Source of the DNA: an uncultured Saprospiraceae bacterium
GTDB taxonomy: Bacteria; Bacteroidota; Bacteroidia; Chitinophagales; Saprospiraceae
Direction: 5' to 3'
NCBI GenBank assembly: GCA_938016265.1
Contig: CALLWB010000002.1
Coordinates: 62,001-126,000, forward strand
Length of the DNA: 64,000 nucleotides
The notes under the pieces are model-generated. The model was not told where the DNA came from, made no database searches, and worked only from the letters and a program-made list of their open reading frames with translations. Shown here one piece after another: positions 43,250 to 52,388 of this stretch. The position numbers and the translations under genes were made by a program. The first letter of the stretch is position 1, and each line of letters begins with the position of its first letter.

Positions 43250-43315
43250 CGAAAAATAGAAACATCCTATCTAAATATTAACTAATATTAGATCCAACTC
43301 CCGTATATTCGAGCC
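43250..43315. repeat. Upstream element B, before the exporter operon
   Basis: This copy of the element at 42248-42312 lies directly before the ATPase start at 43319. It contains an imperfect palindrome ATCTAAATATTA / TAATATTAGAT (about 43269-43292). It probably includes the promoter of the exporter operon. Confidence 0.4.
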
Positions 43316-43318
43316 ACG

Positions 43319-43984
43319 ATGTTAAAAATAACCCAACTTCATAAATCCTATAAAACCGCCTACAACTCGTTGCATGTGTTGAAAGGTCTGGACCTTCATA
43401 TCAAGGAAGGTGAATTTGTATCAATCATGGGATCTTCAGGCTCTGGCAAGTCAACCTTACTGAATATCCTGGGAATTTTGGATGAATACGATGATGGTGA
43501 ATACCTTCTGGATAATAAACTCATCAAAAACCTGAGCCAAAAACAGGCCGCTCATTACAGAAACCACCTGCTAGGATTTGTTTTTCAATCGTTTAATTTG
43601 TTGGCGTTTAAAACGGCCAAGGAGAATGTCGCCCTTCCTTTATATTATCAAAAGGTAGATCGGAAAGTAAGACAAGCAAAAGCACTCGACTATTTAGAGC
43701 AAGTCGGCCTGAGAGATTGGGCAGACCACTACCCCAACCAGCTTTCTGGCGGACAACAACAACGAGTAGCCATTGCACGCGCCCTCATTTCGAATCCCAA
43801 ACTCCTACTAGCAGACGAACCAACAGGCGCATTGGATAGCAAAACCTCCGAGGAAGTCATGGAGATTTTTAAAAAGGTCAACCAAGAAGGAAAAACCGTA
43901 ATCATCGTCACCCACGAAAATGATATTGCAGAACAAACAGACCGAATTATTAGATTAAAAGATGGTGTAATTGAATCTTCCTAG
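43319..43984 (+). CDS. MacB/LolD-type ABC transporter ATP-binding protein
   Basis: This 221-residue ATPase has Walker A GSSGSGKSTLL (about 39-49), Q-loop VFQSFNLL (about 88), signature LSGGQQQRVAIARAL (about 141), Walker B LLLADEPTGALD (about 161) and H-loop VTHEND. The LADEPTGALD and FQSFNLL phrases are typical of the MacB/LolD/FtsE group. It is followed by two FtsX-type permeases (12-bp and 3-bp gaps) and a membrane-fusion protein, forming a complete export operon that lacks only an outer-membrane factor. Confidence 0.95.
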   Translation: MLKITQLHKSYKTAYNSLHVLKGLDLHIKEGEFVSIMGSSGSGKSTLLNILGILDEYDDGEYLLDNKLIKNLSQKQAAHYRNHLLGFVFQSFNLLAFKTAKENVALPLYYQKVDRKVRQAKALDYLEQVGLRDWADHYPNQLSGGQQQRVAIARALISNPKLLLADEPTGALDSKTSEEVMEIFKKVNQEGKTVIIVTHENDIAEQTDRIIRLKDGVIESS

Positions 43985-43996
43985 AAAAGCAAGGCT

Positions 43997-45223
43997 ATGA
44001 TAGATGTTGACAAATGGCAGGAAATATTTGATTCCATTCGCAGGCATAAACTGCGAACGGCGTTGACTGCATTTGGGGTAGCCTGGGGAATATTCACTTT
44101 GGTGCTAATGTTTGGTGCTATCAATGGTCTGATCAATAGTTTTGAGCATAGTTTTCGAGATGACGCCGTCAACAGTTTATGGATCTGGAGAGGCACTACT
44201 TCCAAACCATTTAACGGACTTAATAAAGGACGCGAAATCCAATTTGACAATAGCGACTATGAGTTTTTAAAGACCAAATTTTCTGAAATTGATGAGATGA
44301 CTGGTCGGTTTTATCTATCCGGAGATCAATTGGTGAAGTACAAAAAAGACGCGTTGAGTTTTAATATCCGATCGGTACATCCAGGCCACAAAGTCCTTGA
44401 AAATACGATAATTAGGAAAGGACGATTCCTCAATGATAATGACCTTAAAGAATTTCGAAAAGTAGCAGTCATCGGAAAAGTTTGCAAGGAAGAATTGATC
44501 GGAGATGGACCTGCTGTCGGCGAAGAAATAGCCATTGGCGGTATCGTTTATAAAATTATCGGTGTCTTTTATGACTCTGGTGGCGAAAGAGAAATGAGAA
44601 ATATCTACATCCCGATTTCTACTGCTCAGAGAATATACGGAGACGGTGAAAAGATTCATCAAATCATGGTCTCCGGTGGAGACCTCACTGTACCGGAAAT
44701 GGTGAAACTGGAGGAGGATGTTCGAAAAGCCCTTGCGGAGAGAAAACAGTTTGATCCGAAAGACCTTCGAGCACTTCGAATAAGTAATCGGGCAGAAAGT
44801 TTTGAAGAATTTTCTAGTCTTTTTCAAGCTTTCCATGTGGTGACCTGGGTGATTGGCTTTTTCTCTATCATGGCAGGAGTTATTGGTGTCAGCAACATTA
44901 TGCTCATCATCGTCAAAGACAGAACCAAAGAAATTGGTATTCGCAAAGCGCTAGGGGCAACACCAGGTTCCATCGTTGCTATGATTTTACAGGAGTCCAT
45001 TCTGATCACTTCTGTTGCTGGATATATCGGGATGATTTTGGGGATAGGGATCATCTATATGGTTTCTGGCGTAGAAGCCGATTTTTTCAGACAGCCTAAA
45101 GTCAATCTCGGTGTTGTACTAATGGCCATGGCTATACTTGTCATTTTTGGTGCATTGGCCGGACTACTCCCAGCCATCAAAGCTGCAAACATTAATCCTG
45201 TAACCGCCATAAAATCAGAATAA
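43997..45223 (+). CDS. MacB-type ABC permease, paralogue 1
   Basis: This 408-residue inner-membrane protein has an N-terminal helix (about 20-42, TALTAFGVAWGIFTLVLMFG), a long periplasmic MacB-type domain (about 45-280), and three C-terminal FtsX helices. The conserved coupling segment is GVIGVSNIMLIIVKDRTKEIGIRKALGATPGSI (about 297-329). It ends PAIKAANINPVTAIKSE. The next gene encodes a second permease of the same plan 3 bp downstream, so the two likely form a heterodimer driven by the ATPase. It acts by mechanotransmission in the MacB family. Confidence 0.92.
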   Translation: MIDVDKWQEIFDSIRRHKLRTALTAFGVAWGIFTLVLMFGAINGLINSFEHSFRDDAVNSLWIWRGTTSKPFNGLNKGREIQFDNSDYEFLKTKFSEIDEMTGRFYLSGDQLVKYKKDALSFNIRSVHPGHKVLENTIIRKGRFLNDNDLKEFRKVAVIGKVCKEELIGDGPAVGEEIAIGGIVYKIIGVFYDSGGEREMRNIYIPISTAQRIYGDGEKIHQIMVSGGDLTVPEMVKLEEDVRKALAERKQFDPKDLRALRISNRAESFEEFSSLFQAFHVVTWVIGFFSIMAGVIGVSNIMLIIVKDRTKEIGIRKALGATPGSIVAMILQESILITSVAGYIGMILGIGIIYMVSGVEADFFRQPKVNLGVVLMAMAILVIFGALAGLLPAIKAANINPVTAIKSE

Positions 45224-45226
45224 ACG

Positions 45227-46474
45227 ATGCTGGACAGAGATACATGGCAGGAAATATTATCCACGATTCGCAAAAATAAATTGCGCACGTTTCTGACGGC
45301 ACTTGGTGTTTTCTGGGGAATATTTATGCTTGTTTTTTTACTTGGAATGGGCAATGGTCTTGAAAATGGAGTGTATCGAGGTTTTGGAAAAGGAGCTAAA
45401 AATGTCATGTATGTCTGGTCAAACAAAACAAACGTCGCTTACAAAGGGCTTCCTCCTGGAAGACGAATCCGATTAAATCTGGAAGATGTCCTTGCGGTAA
45501 GCGAATTGAAAGGTGTGGGTTCTGTATCTCCTAGGACTTCTCTGGGAAACAGGAGATTAGATTATGGGACGTTGTCTACGAATTATGAAATCCGCGGTGA
45601 ATTTCCTGCAGGAAAGCAGGTGTCAGGTTATACCATGGACGAAGGACGATACATCAACCAGTTTGATCTTAACGAGAATCGAAAAGTGGCCGTTTTAGGA
45701 CGAGTAGTAAAAAAAGAACTTTTTGGCGATGAACCAGCAGTCGGTAAACACATCCGTGTCTCAGGAATCGATTTGCAAATCGTAGGCGTCTTCGCATTGG
45801 AAGATGTCAAAGAATGGAATATGGAAGACCTAGAGGCGGTGATTGTCCCATTAACTACTTGTTATAAAACGTTCGGTGTAGAAAATAGAAGAGTCAATTT
45901 CTTTGGAGTAACAGGAGCAAATAAAACCCCCATTTCTTCCATTGAGAAAAAGGTACGTTCTCTATTAAAAGAACGACACTCAATAGCTCCAGATGATAAA
46001 ACAGGGATTGGAGGCTTTAACCTGGAAGAACGTTTTCAAAGTGTCCAAAGTCTATTCTTTGGTATCAAGGCGTTGCTCTGGTTTGTTGGTATTGGAACGC
46101 TGGTAGCGGGGATTGTTGGAGTGAGCAATATTATGTTGATCACTGTCAAAGAACGAACGAAAGAAATTGGTATTAGAAAAGCCTTGGGGGCAACTCCAGG
46201 ATCTATTATAAGTATGATTCTCACCGAGTCTATTTTTATTACTTCGGTGGCGGGTTATTTAGGATTGATGGCGGGCACTTTTCTGATCATTGGATTAAAC
46301 TATATAATGATCGAAATGGGTGTTGAAAATCAGAATTTTTATGATCCAAAAGTCAATTTGACGATTGCTGTAAGCGCGTTGGTCTTTTTGATTTTTGCAG
46401 GTTCTATTGCTGGATTAATTCCGGCGATTCAGGCCGCTCAGGTTAATCCGGTTGTAGCTTTGAAAGATGAATAA
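45227..46474 (+). CDS. MacB-type ABC permease, paralogue 2
   Basis: This 415-residue paralogue of the preceding permease shares the start pattern (LDRDTWQEILSTIRKNKLRT against VDKWQEIFDSIRRHKLRT). Its coupling block, GIVGVSNIMLITVKERTKEI (about 302-321), and the end AIQAAQVNPVVALKDE also match. The periplasmic domains have diverged clearly, which argues for a heterodimer over a recent duplication. It starts 3 bp after paralogue 1 and is followed after 99 bp by the adaptor gene. Confidence 0.92.
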   Translation: MLDRDTWQEILSTIRKNKLRTFLTALGVFWGIFMLVFLLGMGNGLENGVYRGFGKGAKNVMYVWSNKTNVAYKGLPPGRRIRLNLEDVLAVSELKGVGSVSPRTSLGNRRLDYGTLSTNYEIRGEFPAGKQVSGYTMDEGRYINQFDLNENRKVAVLGRVVKKELFGDEPAVGKHIRVSGIDLQIVGVFALEDVKEWNMEDLEAVIVPLTTCYKTFGVENRRVNFFGVTGANKTPISSIEKKVRSLLKERHSIAPDDKTGIGGFNLEERFQSVQSLFFGIKALLWFVGIGTLVAGIVGVSNIMLITVKERTKEIGIRKALGATPGSIISMILTESIFITSVAGYLGLMAGTFLIIGLNYIMIEMGVENQNFYDPKVNLTIAVSALVFLIFAGSIAGLIPAIQAAQVNPVVALKDE

Positions 46475-46483
46475 TTGTTAATG

Positions 46484-46570
46484 GTAGATTGGTTAATGGT
46501 GTACTAAAAACTCAATAACTTCGTACACTCAATAATCGAATAACTTAGTACACTTAATAACTTAATAATT
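46484..46570. repeat. AT-rich short tandem words inside exporter operon
   Basis: The gap between the second permease and the adaptor is built from repeated words such as CAATAACTT, CGTACACTCAATAA, AGTACACTTAATAAC and TTAATAATT. The word set resembles the tract at 14600-14700. It shows no gene. Confidence 0.45.
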
Positions 46571-46573
46571 ACT

Positions 46574-47839
46574 ATGAAAAAGGGATGTTTAATATTTGCA
46601 TTGTTGGCGATTGCGGTGATGTCTGTGGGCTTGGTTTATTATTTTGTTCAGCAGAATCAAAGTGATCCGGTGGTTTATGAATATACAAAACCGAAATTAC
46701 AGGACGTCATCAAAAAAGCAGTTGCCAGCGGGAGCATTAAGCCTAGGAAGGAAGTAAACATCAAACCTCAAGTGTCCGGCGTCATCGAAAAACTGTACGT
46801 AGAGCCAGGTCAAATGGTCAAAAAAGGACAGCGACTAGCCTTAATAAAACTAATCCCCAGCGAAGTAAATATCAACAGCGCAACTTCCAATTTGGAGTTG
46901 ACCAAACTCCGCTACAACGACGCCAAAAGAGAACTCGACCGCCAACGAAGAGTCAATTCTGAACAATTGGACGTCCAACAAGCACAGACCAGCTACACCG
47001 TAGCAACAACTGAACTCGCCAGACAGCAAACACTCAACGAACAAGGCGTCGTTTCAGACCAGGAACTCCTACAGTTTAAACTAGATGCAGAATTGAAGAA
47101 AAATGTATTAGACAATATAAAAATCACCTCTGCCAATGCTGTAGCGCAAGCAGAAACAGAAGTCACCATCCGCCAGGAAGAACTAGCCGCAGCAACAAAC
47201 AATCTGCAACTCCTCCGCGAAGGAAAAACGTCCAACTCCAAGCAAGTCGCCAACGTCGTCAACAGTACCATGAATGGAATGGTCCTAGACGTCCCCATCG
47301 AGGAAGGCAGCTCGGTCATCGAACGTAATAACTTCAATGAAGGGACAAACATTGCTACCGTTGCCAATATGAGTTCGCTGATCTTTGAAGGCAGTATCGA
47401 TGAGTCGGATGTTGGAAAATTGAAAGTCGGAATGCCGTTGGTATTGAAAGTTGGCGCCATTGACAATGAGGAATTTGATGGTGTTCTGGAGTTTATTGCG
47501 CCTAAAGGGACGACGGAAGAAGGGACGGTCAATTTCAAAATAAAAGCAGCCATCAAAAACAGTTCTTCAGAGACGTTTTTGCGTGCTGGTTATAGTGCAA
47601 ATGCCGATATTATCCTTGAAAAAAGAGAACTGGTGGTGGCCATTAATGAACGGGATATTCTGCTAAAAGAGGACAAATCTTTTGTAGAGAAAGTTGTCGG
47701 CGACCAAGAGTTTGAGGAGGTGGAGATTGAGACGGGATTGTCTGATGGTTTGATGGTGCAGGTGGTTTCTGGATTGGACACTACAGTCCAGATCAAGATG
47801 CAGACAGATCCTGGGGCGGAGGAGGAGAAGGAGGATTAG
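46574..47839 (+). CDS. Periplasmic adaptor (membrane-fusion protein, MacA/HlyD type)
   Basis: This 421-residue protein has an N-terminal membrane anchor (about 4-26, GCLIFALLAIAVMSVGLVYY). It then shows a lipoyl-like hairpin (VASGSIKPRKEVNIKPQVSG and IEKLYVEPGQMVKKGQRLAL), a long coiled coil (about 100-230), the second half of the lipoyl domain, and a beta-barrel domain (TVNFKIKAAIKNSSSETFLR ... AGYSANADIIL). The C-terminus is acidic. It should connect the MacB-type permeases to an outer-membrane TolC-like channel encoded elsewhere. Confidence 0.9.
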   Translation: MKKGCLIFALLAIAVMSVGLVYYFVQQNQSDPVVYEYTKPKLQDVIKKAVASGSIKPRKEVNIKPQVSGVIEKLYVEPGQMVKKGQRLALIKLIPSEVNINSATSNLELTKLRYNDAKRELDRQRRVNSEQLDVQQAQTSYTVATTELARQQTLNEQGVVSDQELLQFKLDAELKKNVLDNIKITSANAVAQAETEVTIRQEELAAATNNLQLLREGKTSNSKQVANVVNSTMNGMVLDVPIEEGSSVIERNNFNEGTNIATVANMSSLIFEGSIDESDVGKLKVGMPLVLKVGAIDNEEFDGVLEFIAPKGTTEEGTVNFKIKAAIKNSSSETFLRAGYSANADIILEKRELVVAINERDILLKEDKSFVEKVVGDQEFEEVEIETGLSDGLMVQVVSGLDTTVQIKMQTDPGAEEEKED

Positions 47840-47948
47840 ATAATGAGCATTTTTCTAACGCAGAGAGTTACTAAGATGCAAAGGGTTTATCACTAGGAAA
47901 AAGATCACACTGAATGTATTTGGGCCACAGATAATCAGCTTAGGCAGA

Positions 47949-48578
47949 TTATCGTTGCGCATTCAAAGTTATAGTACGAGATTCCAGGATTTCAAAACCG
48001 AAGTCTTCTTCTAGGTTGATAACGATTGGTACCGAGTAGCTGTCTTGTTGGAATAACGGGCGGAACACTTTAAATTTTATTGTTTTTGACTGACCTGGAT
48101 CGATGCCAAATCGGTAATAGTCAGTGGTTAACCAAGGTTGATTTTCGTCTACTTCAATGTTGGCTTTTACGTCGAGGGAGTTGGTTACAATGAGTGCTAA
48201 TTCATTGATGTTTGATCCGAATTCCAGGAGATTTGTGGAGAGCATGGTTGATAGCATTGGGATGTCTACTTGTTCAAAAGAAGCGACAGATAAACTTACG
48301 TTGAGGTTGGTCGTGGTATAGCGCTCTTTTTGGGCATTTAGCGTATACTCGCCGAGGGGCATATTTTCAAATCGATAGTTTCCATTTATGTCGGTGACGG
48401 TGCTTTGGTTATCGGGTCCATTGATAAAAACACTAGCGCCGGAAATTGGACGTTGGGTGGTCTCTTCTTGGACTATGCCATAGACGCCGCTATTGCCTAA
48501 AGTAAAGTCATCAGGATCACAAGCAGTAAATAAAATCAGTACCAAAGCAATCGGGAGTATCAGTAGTAAGTTTTTCAT
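47949..48578 (-). CDS. Lipoprotein with carboxypeptidase-regulatory-like domain
   Basis: This encodes 209 residues. The N-terminus has a lipobox-like sequence (LVLILFTAC, Cys about 20), so it should be lipid-anchored. A carboxypeptidase-D-regulatory Ig fold follows (about 32-105, VYGIVQEETTQRPISGASVF ... YRFENMPLGEYTLNAQKERY). The last part is a beta-rich domain with the DUF-type phrase NQPWLTTDYYRFGIDPGQSK (BACON-like). The role is unknown, perhaps binding at the outer membrane. It is convergent with the adaptor gene. Confidence 0.75.
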   Translation of the reverse strand: MKNLLLILPIALVLILFTACDPDDFTLGNSGVYGIVQEETTQRPISGASVFINGPDNQSTVTDINGNYRFENMPLGEYTLNAQKERYTTTNLNVSLSVASFEQVDIPMLSTMLSTNLLEFGSNINELALIVTNSLDVKANIEVDENQPWLTTDYYRFGIDPGQSKTIKFKVFRPLFQQDSYSVPIVINLEEDFGFEILESRTITLNAQR

Positions 48579-48843
48579 ATTGTTTGTTTTTTGGATACTC
48601 GTATTTCAATTTATATGCCAAAGGGGGGATGGGGGTGCAAATTGGAATTGGGAAAACGAATGATTAACTGCTGGACGTCAATGTTTTAAAATTGATAAAA
48701 AATAATTGTAAATCTTGCTTTTTTCTATCCCTTTCAGAACACCAATCGCCACCTTAATTCCTCTAAATTGTTCCTATAACCCTTTCCCAATAAAAAATTC
48801 CCAACAAAAAACTCTGAAACTTTCCATTATCAATAGGAAAACC

Positions 48844-48851
48844 TAAATTTG
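48844..48851 (+). promoter_or_regulatory. -7 element (TAAATTTG) of the acetate kinase fusion gene
   Basis: TAAATTTG fits TAnnTTTG and ends 15 bp before the ATG at 48867, implying a very short leader. Confidence 0.5.
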
Positions 48852-48866
48852 CCGCTAAAACAATAG

Positions 48867-50675
48867 ATGAACATTCTAGTACTCAATTGCGGTAGTTCCT
48901 CCATCAAAGCAGAGATTATCGAGGCAGAAACAGGCCAACGGCTGAACGGACTCAAAGCAGAACGATTAGGAGAAGCACCAATTATCACTTTCGATTCCGG
49001 CGGTGATCAGATCTCCTGCAACACAAAAGGCCACGAAGAAGTCTTGAAAATTGCCCTCGATCTACTGCAACAACGGTTGAAAGGAACGCCCATCCATGGC
49101 GTCGGCCATCGGGTCGTACACGGAGGGGAAGACTTTGATCAAGCAGTAAAAATAGATGCCTCTGTCGAGCAAAAAATTGAGGACCTCATCGATCTTGCAC
49201 CACTCCACAATCCTATCAACCTACAAGGAATTCGGATTGCTAAAGAACTGTTCAAAGATGTGCCGCATGTCGCGGTTTTTGATACGGCTTTCCATCATAC
49301 GCTTCCGAAAAGAGCGAAAACGTATGCTATTCCAGTAGATTTAGCAGAAAAACATCAGGTTAGACGATACGGATTTCATGGGACAAGCCATGATTATGTG
49401 TCTAAAATGGCTGCCGAATTTCTACAATCTGAACTTAGAGAACTGAGACTGATCACTTGCCATTTAGGCAATGGATGTAGCCTGGCCGCTGTAGAATACG
49501 GTCGATCTATAGAAACCAGTATGGGAATGACGCCCCTAGAAGGACTCGTCATGGGAACAAGAAGCGGAGACATCGATCCAGGCATCTTAATTTATCTAAA
49601 GGAAAAAGAAAACCTATCGATCAATGATATCGATCATCTATTAAATAAACAAAGCGGACTCAAAGGATTGGCTGGGGTGAATGATATGCGCGACATTATC
49701 CAAAAATCAACAGAAGGAGACGATGGATCACGGTTGGCTTTGCAAGTATTTACCCACCGTGTTCGAAAATATATTGGTGCTTATGCAGCCGTAATGGGCG
49801 GTGTAGATGCAATTATTTTTACTGGTGGAATCGGCGAAAATAGTCCTGTTGTCAGACATCGGGTGGCGCAACGACTGGATTTTTTAGGTGCTGTCATTAA
49901 CGAAGATAAAAATCATGATATACGCCTGTCCCATGAGCAAAAGGTGGTTGATTTTTCTATGAATCATAGTCGGGTAAAACTCCTGGCAATCAAAACAGAC
50001 GAACAGTACTCCATCGCACAACAAGCAGCCAACCTCATCCAGGAAAAAAACAAAGTAAATACCGTTCCTCCAATTCCCATTGCCGTCTCTGGCCGACATA
50101 TGCACATCACTCAAGAAACGTTGGAGCAGTTGTTTGGAAAAGGCTATGAACTGACGGTCAAAAAACCACTATCCCAACCCGGCCAATTTGCCGCCAATGA
50201 GCAAGTCACCGTCGTCGGTCCCAAAAACAAAATCGAGCGGGTGCGTATACTAGGCCCTTGTCGTCCTAAAAACCAAATAGAAATATCAAGAACGGATGAG
50301 TTTTTCCTAGGAATAGATGTCCCGGTACGAGAATCCGGTAAAACGACAAATACACCTGGATGCAAAGTGATTGGTCCTAAGGGAACAGTAGATCTTGAAG
50401 AAGGAGTAATCTGCGCATGGAGGCACATTCACATGACTCCTGACGATGCAGCAATTTTTGGTGTAAAGGATCGGGACATCGTAGAAGTAGAAGTATCAGA
50501 AGGCGACCGCGCTCTAACTTTCGGCAATGTATTAATCCGAGTATCTCCTAAGTATAAGCTGGAAATGCACATCGATACAGACGAAGGAAATGCTGCGGAG
50601 TTAAGCCGTGGAGCAACTGGCGCACTAAACGCAACTGGAGGCGCTGCTAAATTGAAAAAGCGGCGGATTTCATAG
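48867..50675 (+). CDS. Acetate kinase fused to PduL-type phosphotransacylase
   Basis: This 602-residue bifunctional protein has an acetate/propionate kinase in residues 1 to about 390: VLNCGSSSIKAEII, GHRVVHGGEDF, FDTAFHHTLP, RRYGFHGTSHDYV, CHLGNGCSLAAVEYG, TRSGDIDPG and FTGGIGENSPVVR. Residues about 398-600 are a PduL phosphate acyltransferase, with its two His-rich zinc motifs SGRHMHIT (about 408-415) and CAWRHIHMTPDD (about 515-526) and the GPCRPKNQIEISRTDEFFLG core. Together they would convert acyl-CoA to acyl phosphate and then acetate with ATP, or the reverse. Separate ackA and pta genes are the usual arrangement. No stop or frameshift separates the two halves, so the fusion looks real. 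Confidence 0.92.
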   Translation: MNILVLNCGSSSIKAEIIEAETGQRLNGLKAERLGEAPIITFDSGGDQISCNTKGHEEVLKIALDLLQQRLKGTPIHGVGHRVVHGGEDFDQAVKIDASVEQKIEDLIDLAPLHNPINLQGIRIAKELFKDVPHVAVFDTAFHHTLPKRAKTYAIPVDLAEKHQVRRYGFHGTSHDYVSKMAAEFLQSELRELRLITCHLGNGCSLAAVEYGRSIETSMGMTPLEGLVMGTRSGDIDPGILIYLKEKENLSINDIDHLLNKQSGLKGLAGVNDMRDIIQKSTEGDDGSRLALQVFTHRVRKYIGAYAAVMGGVDAIIFTGGIGENSPVVRHRVAQRLDFLGAVINEDKNHDIRLSHEQKVVDFSMNHSRVKLLAIKTDEQYSIAQQAANLIQEKNKVNTVPPIPIAVSGRHMHITQETLEQLFGKGYELTVKKPLSQPGQFAANEQVTVVGPKNKIERVRILGPCRPKNQIEISRTDEFFLGIDVPVRESGKTTNTPGCKVIGPKGTVDLEEGVICAWRHIHMTPDDAAIFGVKDRDIVEVEVSEGDRALTFGNVLIRVSPKYKLEMHIDTDEGNAAELSRGATGALNATGGAAKLKKRRIS

Positions 50676-50870
50676 AAATAGAAAGGAGTGCTCACTGCCT
50701 TAAATAGCAAGGAATCCGTCTCTTAATTAGCACAAACAGGGATCTAATATTCAACTATCTGGATATCGCCTTGTGGATACAAAGACGAGAAAAAACAGGA
50801 TTTTAAAACGCAGTTGGATAGACGAACGGTTCTACTCTCCCCTTCTTGTCTATCAATATTGAATGGCAAT

Positions 50871-52388
50871 TTAGTTTAAAATCTTTCTGGCTTTATCGAT
50901 TTCGGATTTGCTTAAATATTGTTCTAGCAAGGACCAATTAATAGCAGCTTGGTGTTTTTGTAAAAAAGCTAAATGATGCTTTTTTTTGTTATTAGCATTG
51001 TACTCACAAATCCTAATTAGTAATTCTTTTTCCAGAGTTAGGGTATAATATCCCATTTCCTTTGCACGAATATTGATAAACTCAGGGAGTTGGCTTTCAT
51101 TAATATTAAAAACTTTGTAAGACAAGTCAATTTGATAGCAAAGAAATCCATTCAATTCAAATCGAAGTTTCTCCCCGTTTTCTTTTGGGATAGTGCGTAT
51201 TTCATATTTTTCGCTGTATTGATTTTTGAAATCGTGCATGACTTGTTTTATCGACTCAAAATCTCTTTTTGCGCATAAAATATCCAAATCCTTGTTTAGA
51301 GGATATGAAGTTGGAAAATTCGCCGGTTGATAAGGTGTATCAACTTTTACCGCGACATACAAGTAGTCTTTTATTTGTTCTAGAAAACGATCTATTGCTA
51401 AATCCTTGACCAACAACTTCTTCATGTGAGTTGTATGCACGTCATTATCTCCTACATGAAAAAGGACATCATAAAAATAATTTTCTATTCTTTTGGAATA
51501 CTTAGTTCTAACTATTTTTTTGATCAATTCAGCATTACAGGACAAACGCTTGCCATTAAGTTTCTTTTTCCTATAATTTGGATAATCCATATCAAACAGC
51601 ACCAAGGTAACAGCCCTTGGATAAATGTCCATGTAGGCTATTTTTTTGTCAATTTTCCAGGTTTCAATGTCATCTATAGCGTACATTCCTTTCACAAAAG
51701 CAACATACTCTGCTTGGTTATAGAACCCTAAATCCTGTACTTTTTTTACTCGAAAAAACGCATTGATATCTGCTACAATTTCCTCTTTGAATGCAAATGC
51801 TGGCGACCAAATTATTGCCATAAATTCCGTCGGATCAATCTCTTGAATTTGTTTAAATCTTGATTTAATACAATTTATTTCTTTTGCGGTAAATCCGTTC
51901 TCCTCAAACCATTTTAAGGAATAATCAATTTTTCCTTTTGCGTTGTTATTCTGTTTTAAAGAAATTTCTTTAATGTTAAAACATAGGGCACATGCTAATC
52001 GATGAGACCCATCCTCCAGCATCCCATTGTGATTGGTGACAATAGGAAATTTACTATCAAACCCCCTAATTTCCATACTTTTAATTAATCGAAGAAAATC
52101 AATTTTAAAATCTTCTGGGGTTTTAATGTCTTTTTGAGTGGATACCTGACGGGCCTGCTGCATTTTCAGGTACAAATCCCAGCCAAAATCATTTACCCCC
52201 AAATATTCCTCTATGGCTAATATTCTAACAATCGTATCGAAGCGATTAAAAAGTCCTTCTTGAAAATGCTGTAGAAAAAAATTGACAGGATTTTGTTTAC
52301 TATACAACTTAGGATTCAAGGAGGTATTTTGTAGGATACCTTTGTATATTTTAGTATTAGTTACAAATCTTATGACACGGTTCAACAT
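50871..52388 (-). CDS. ParB-like plus nucleotidyltransferase-like protein, unknown function
   Basis: This 505-residue cytosolic protein is of unrecognised family. Around residue 120 is LEDGSHRLACAL, the ParB/sulfiredoxin-like 'DGxHR' motif seen in proteins of polysaccharide gene sets. The middle part contains IAYMDIYPRAVTLVLFDMDY and FYDVLFHVGDNDVHTTHM. Near 360-400, PLNKDLDILCAKRDFESI resembles the G-S/K-D-x-D core of nucleotidyltransferases (minimal NTase or aminoglycoside-type), followed by an R-F-E-L strand. The gene is visibly more AT-rich than its neighbours and stands alone between noncoding gaps, which may mean recent acquisition. A transferase in glycan or cofactor modification is a guess only. 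Confidence 0.6.
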   Translation of the reverse strand: MLNRVIRFVTNTKIYKGILQNTSLNPKLYSKQNPVNFFLQHFQEGLFNRFDTIVRILAIEEYLGVNDFGWDLYLKMQQARQVSTQKDIKTPEDFKIDFLRLIKSMEIRGFDSKFPIVTNHNGMLEDGSHRLACALCFNIKEISLKQNNNAKGKIDYSLKWFEENGFTAKEINCIKSRFKQIQEIDPTEFMAIIWSPAFAFKEEIVADINAFFRVKKVQDLGFYNQAEYVAFVKGMYAIDDIETWKIDKKIAYMDIYPRAVTLVLFDMDYPNYRKKKLNGKRLSCNAELIKKIVRTKYSKRIENYFYDVLFHVGDNDVHTTHMKKLLVKDLAIDRFLEQIKDYLYVAVKVDTPYQPANFPTSYPLNKDLDILCAKRDFESIKQVMHDFKNQYSEKYEIRTIPKENGEKLRFELNGFLCYQIDLSYKVFNINESQLPEFINIRAKEMGYYTLTLEKELLIRICEYNANNKKKHHLAFLQKHQAAINWSLLEQYLSKSEIDKARKILN

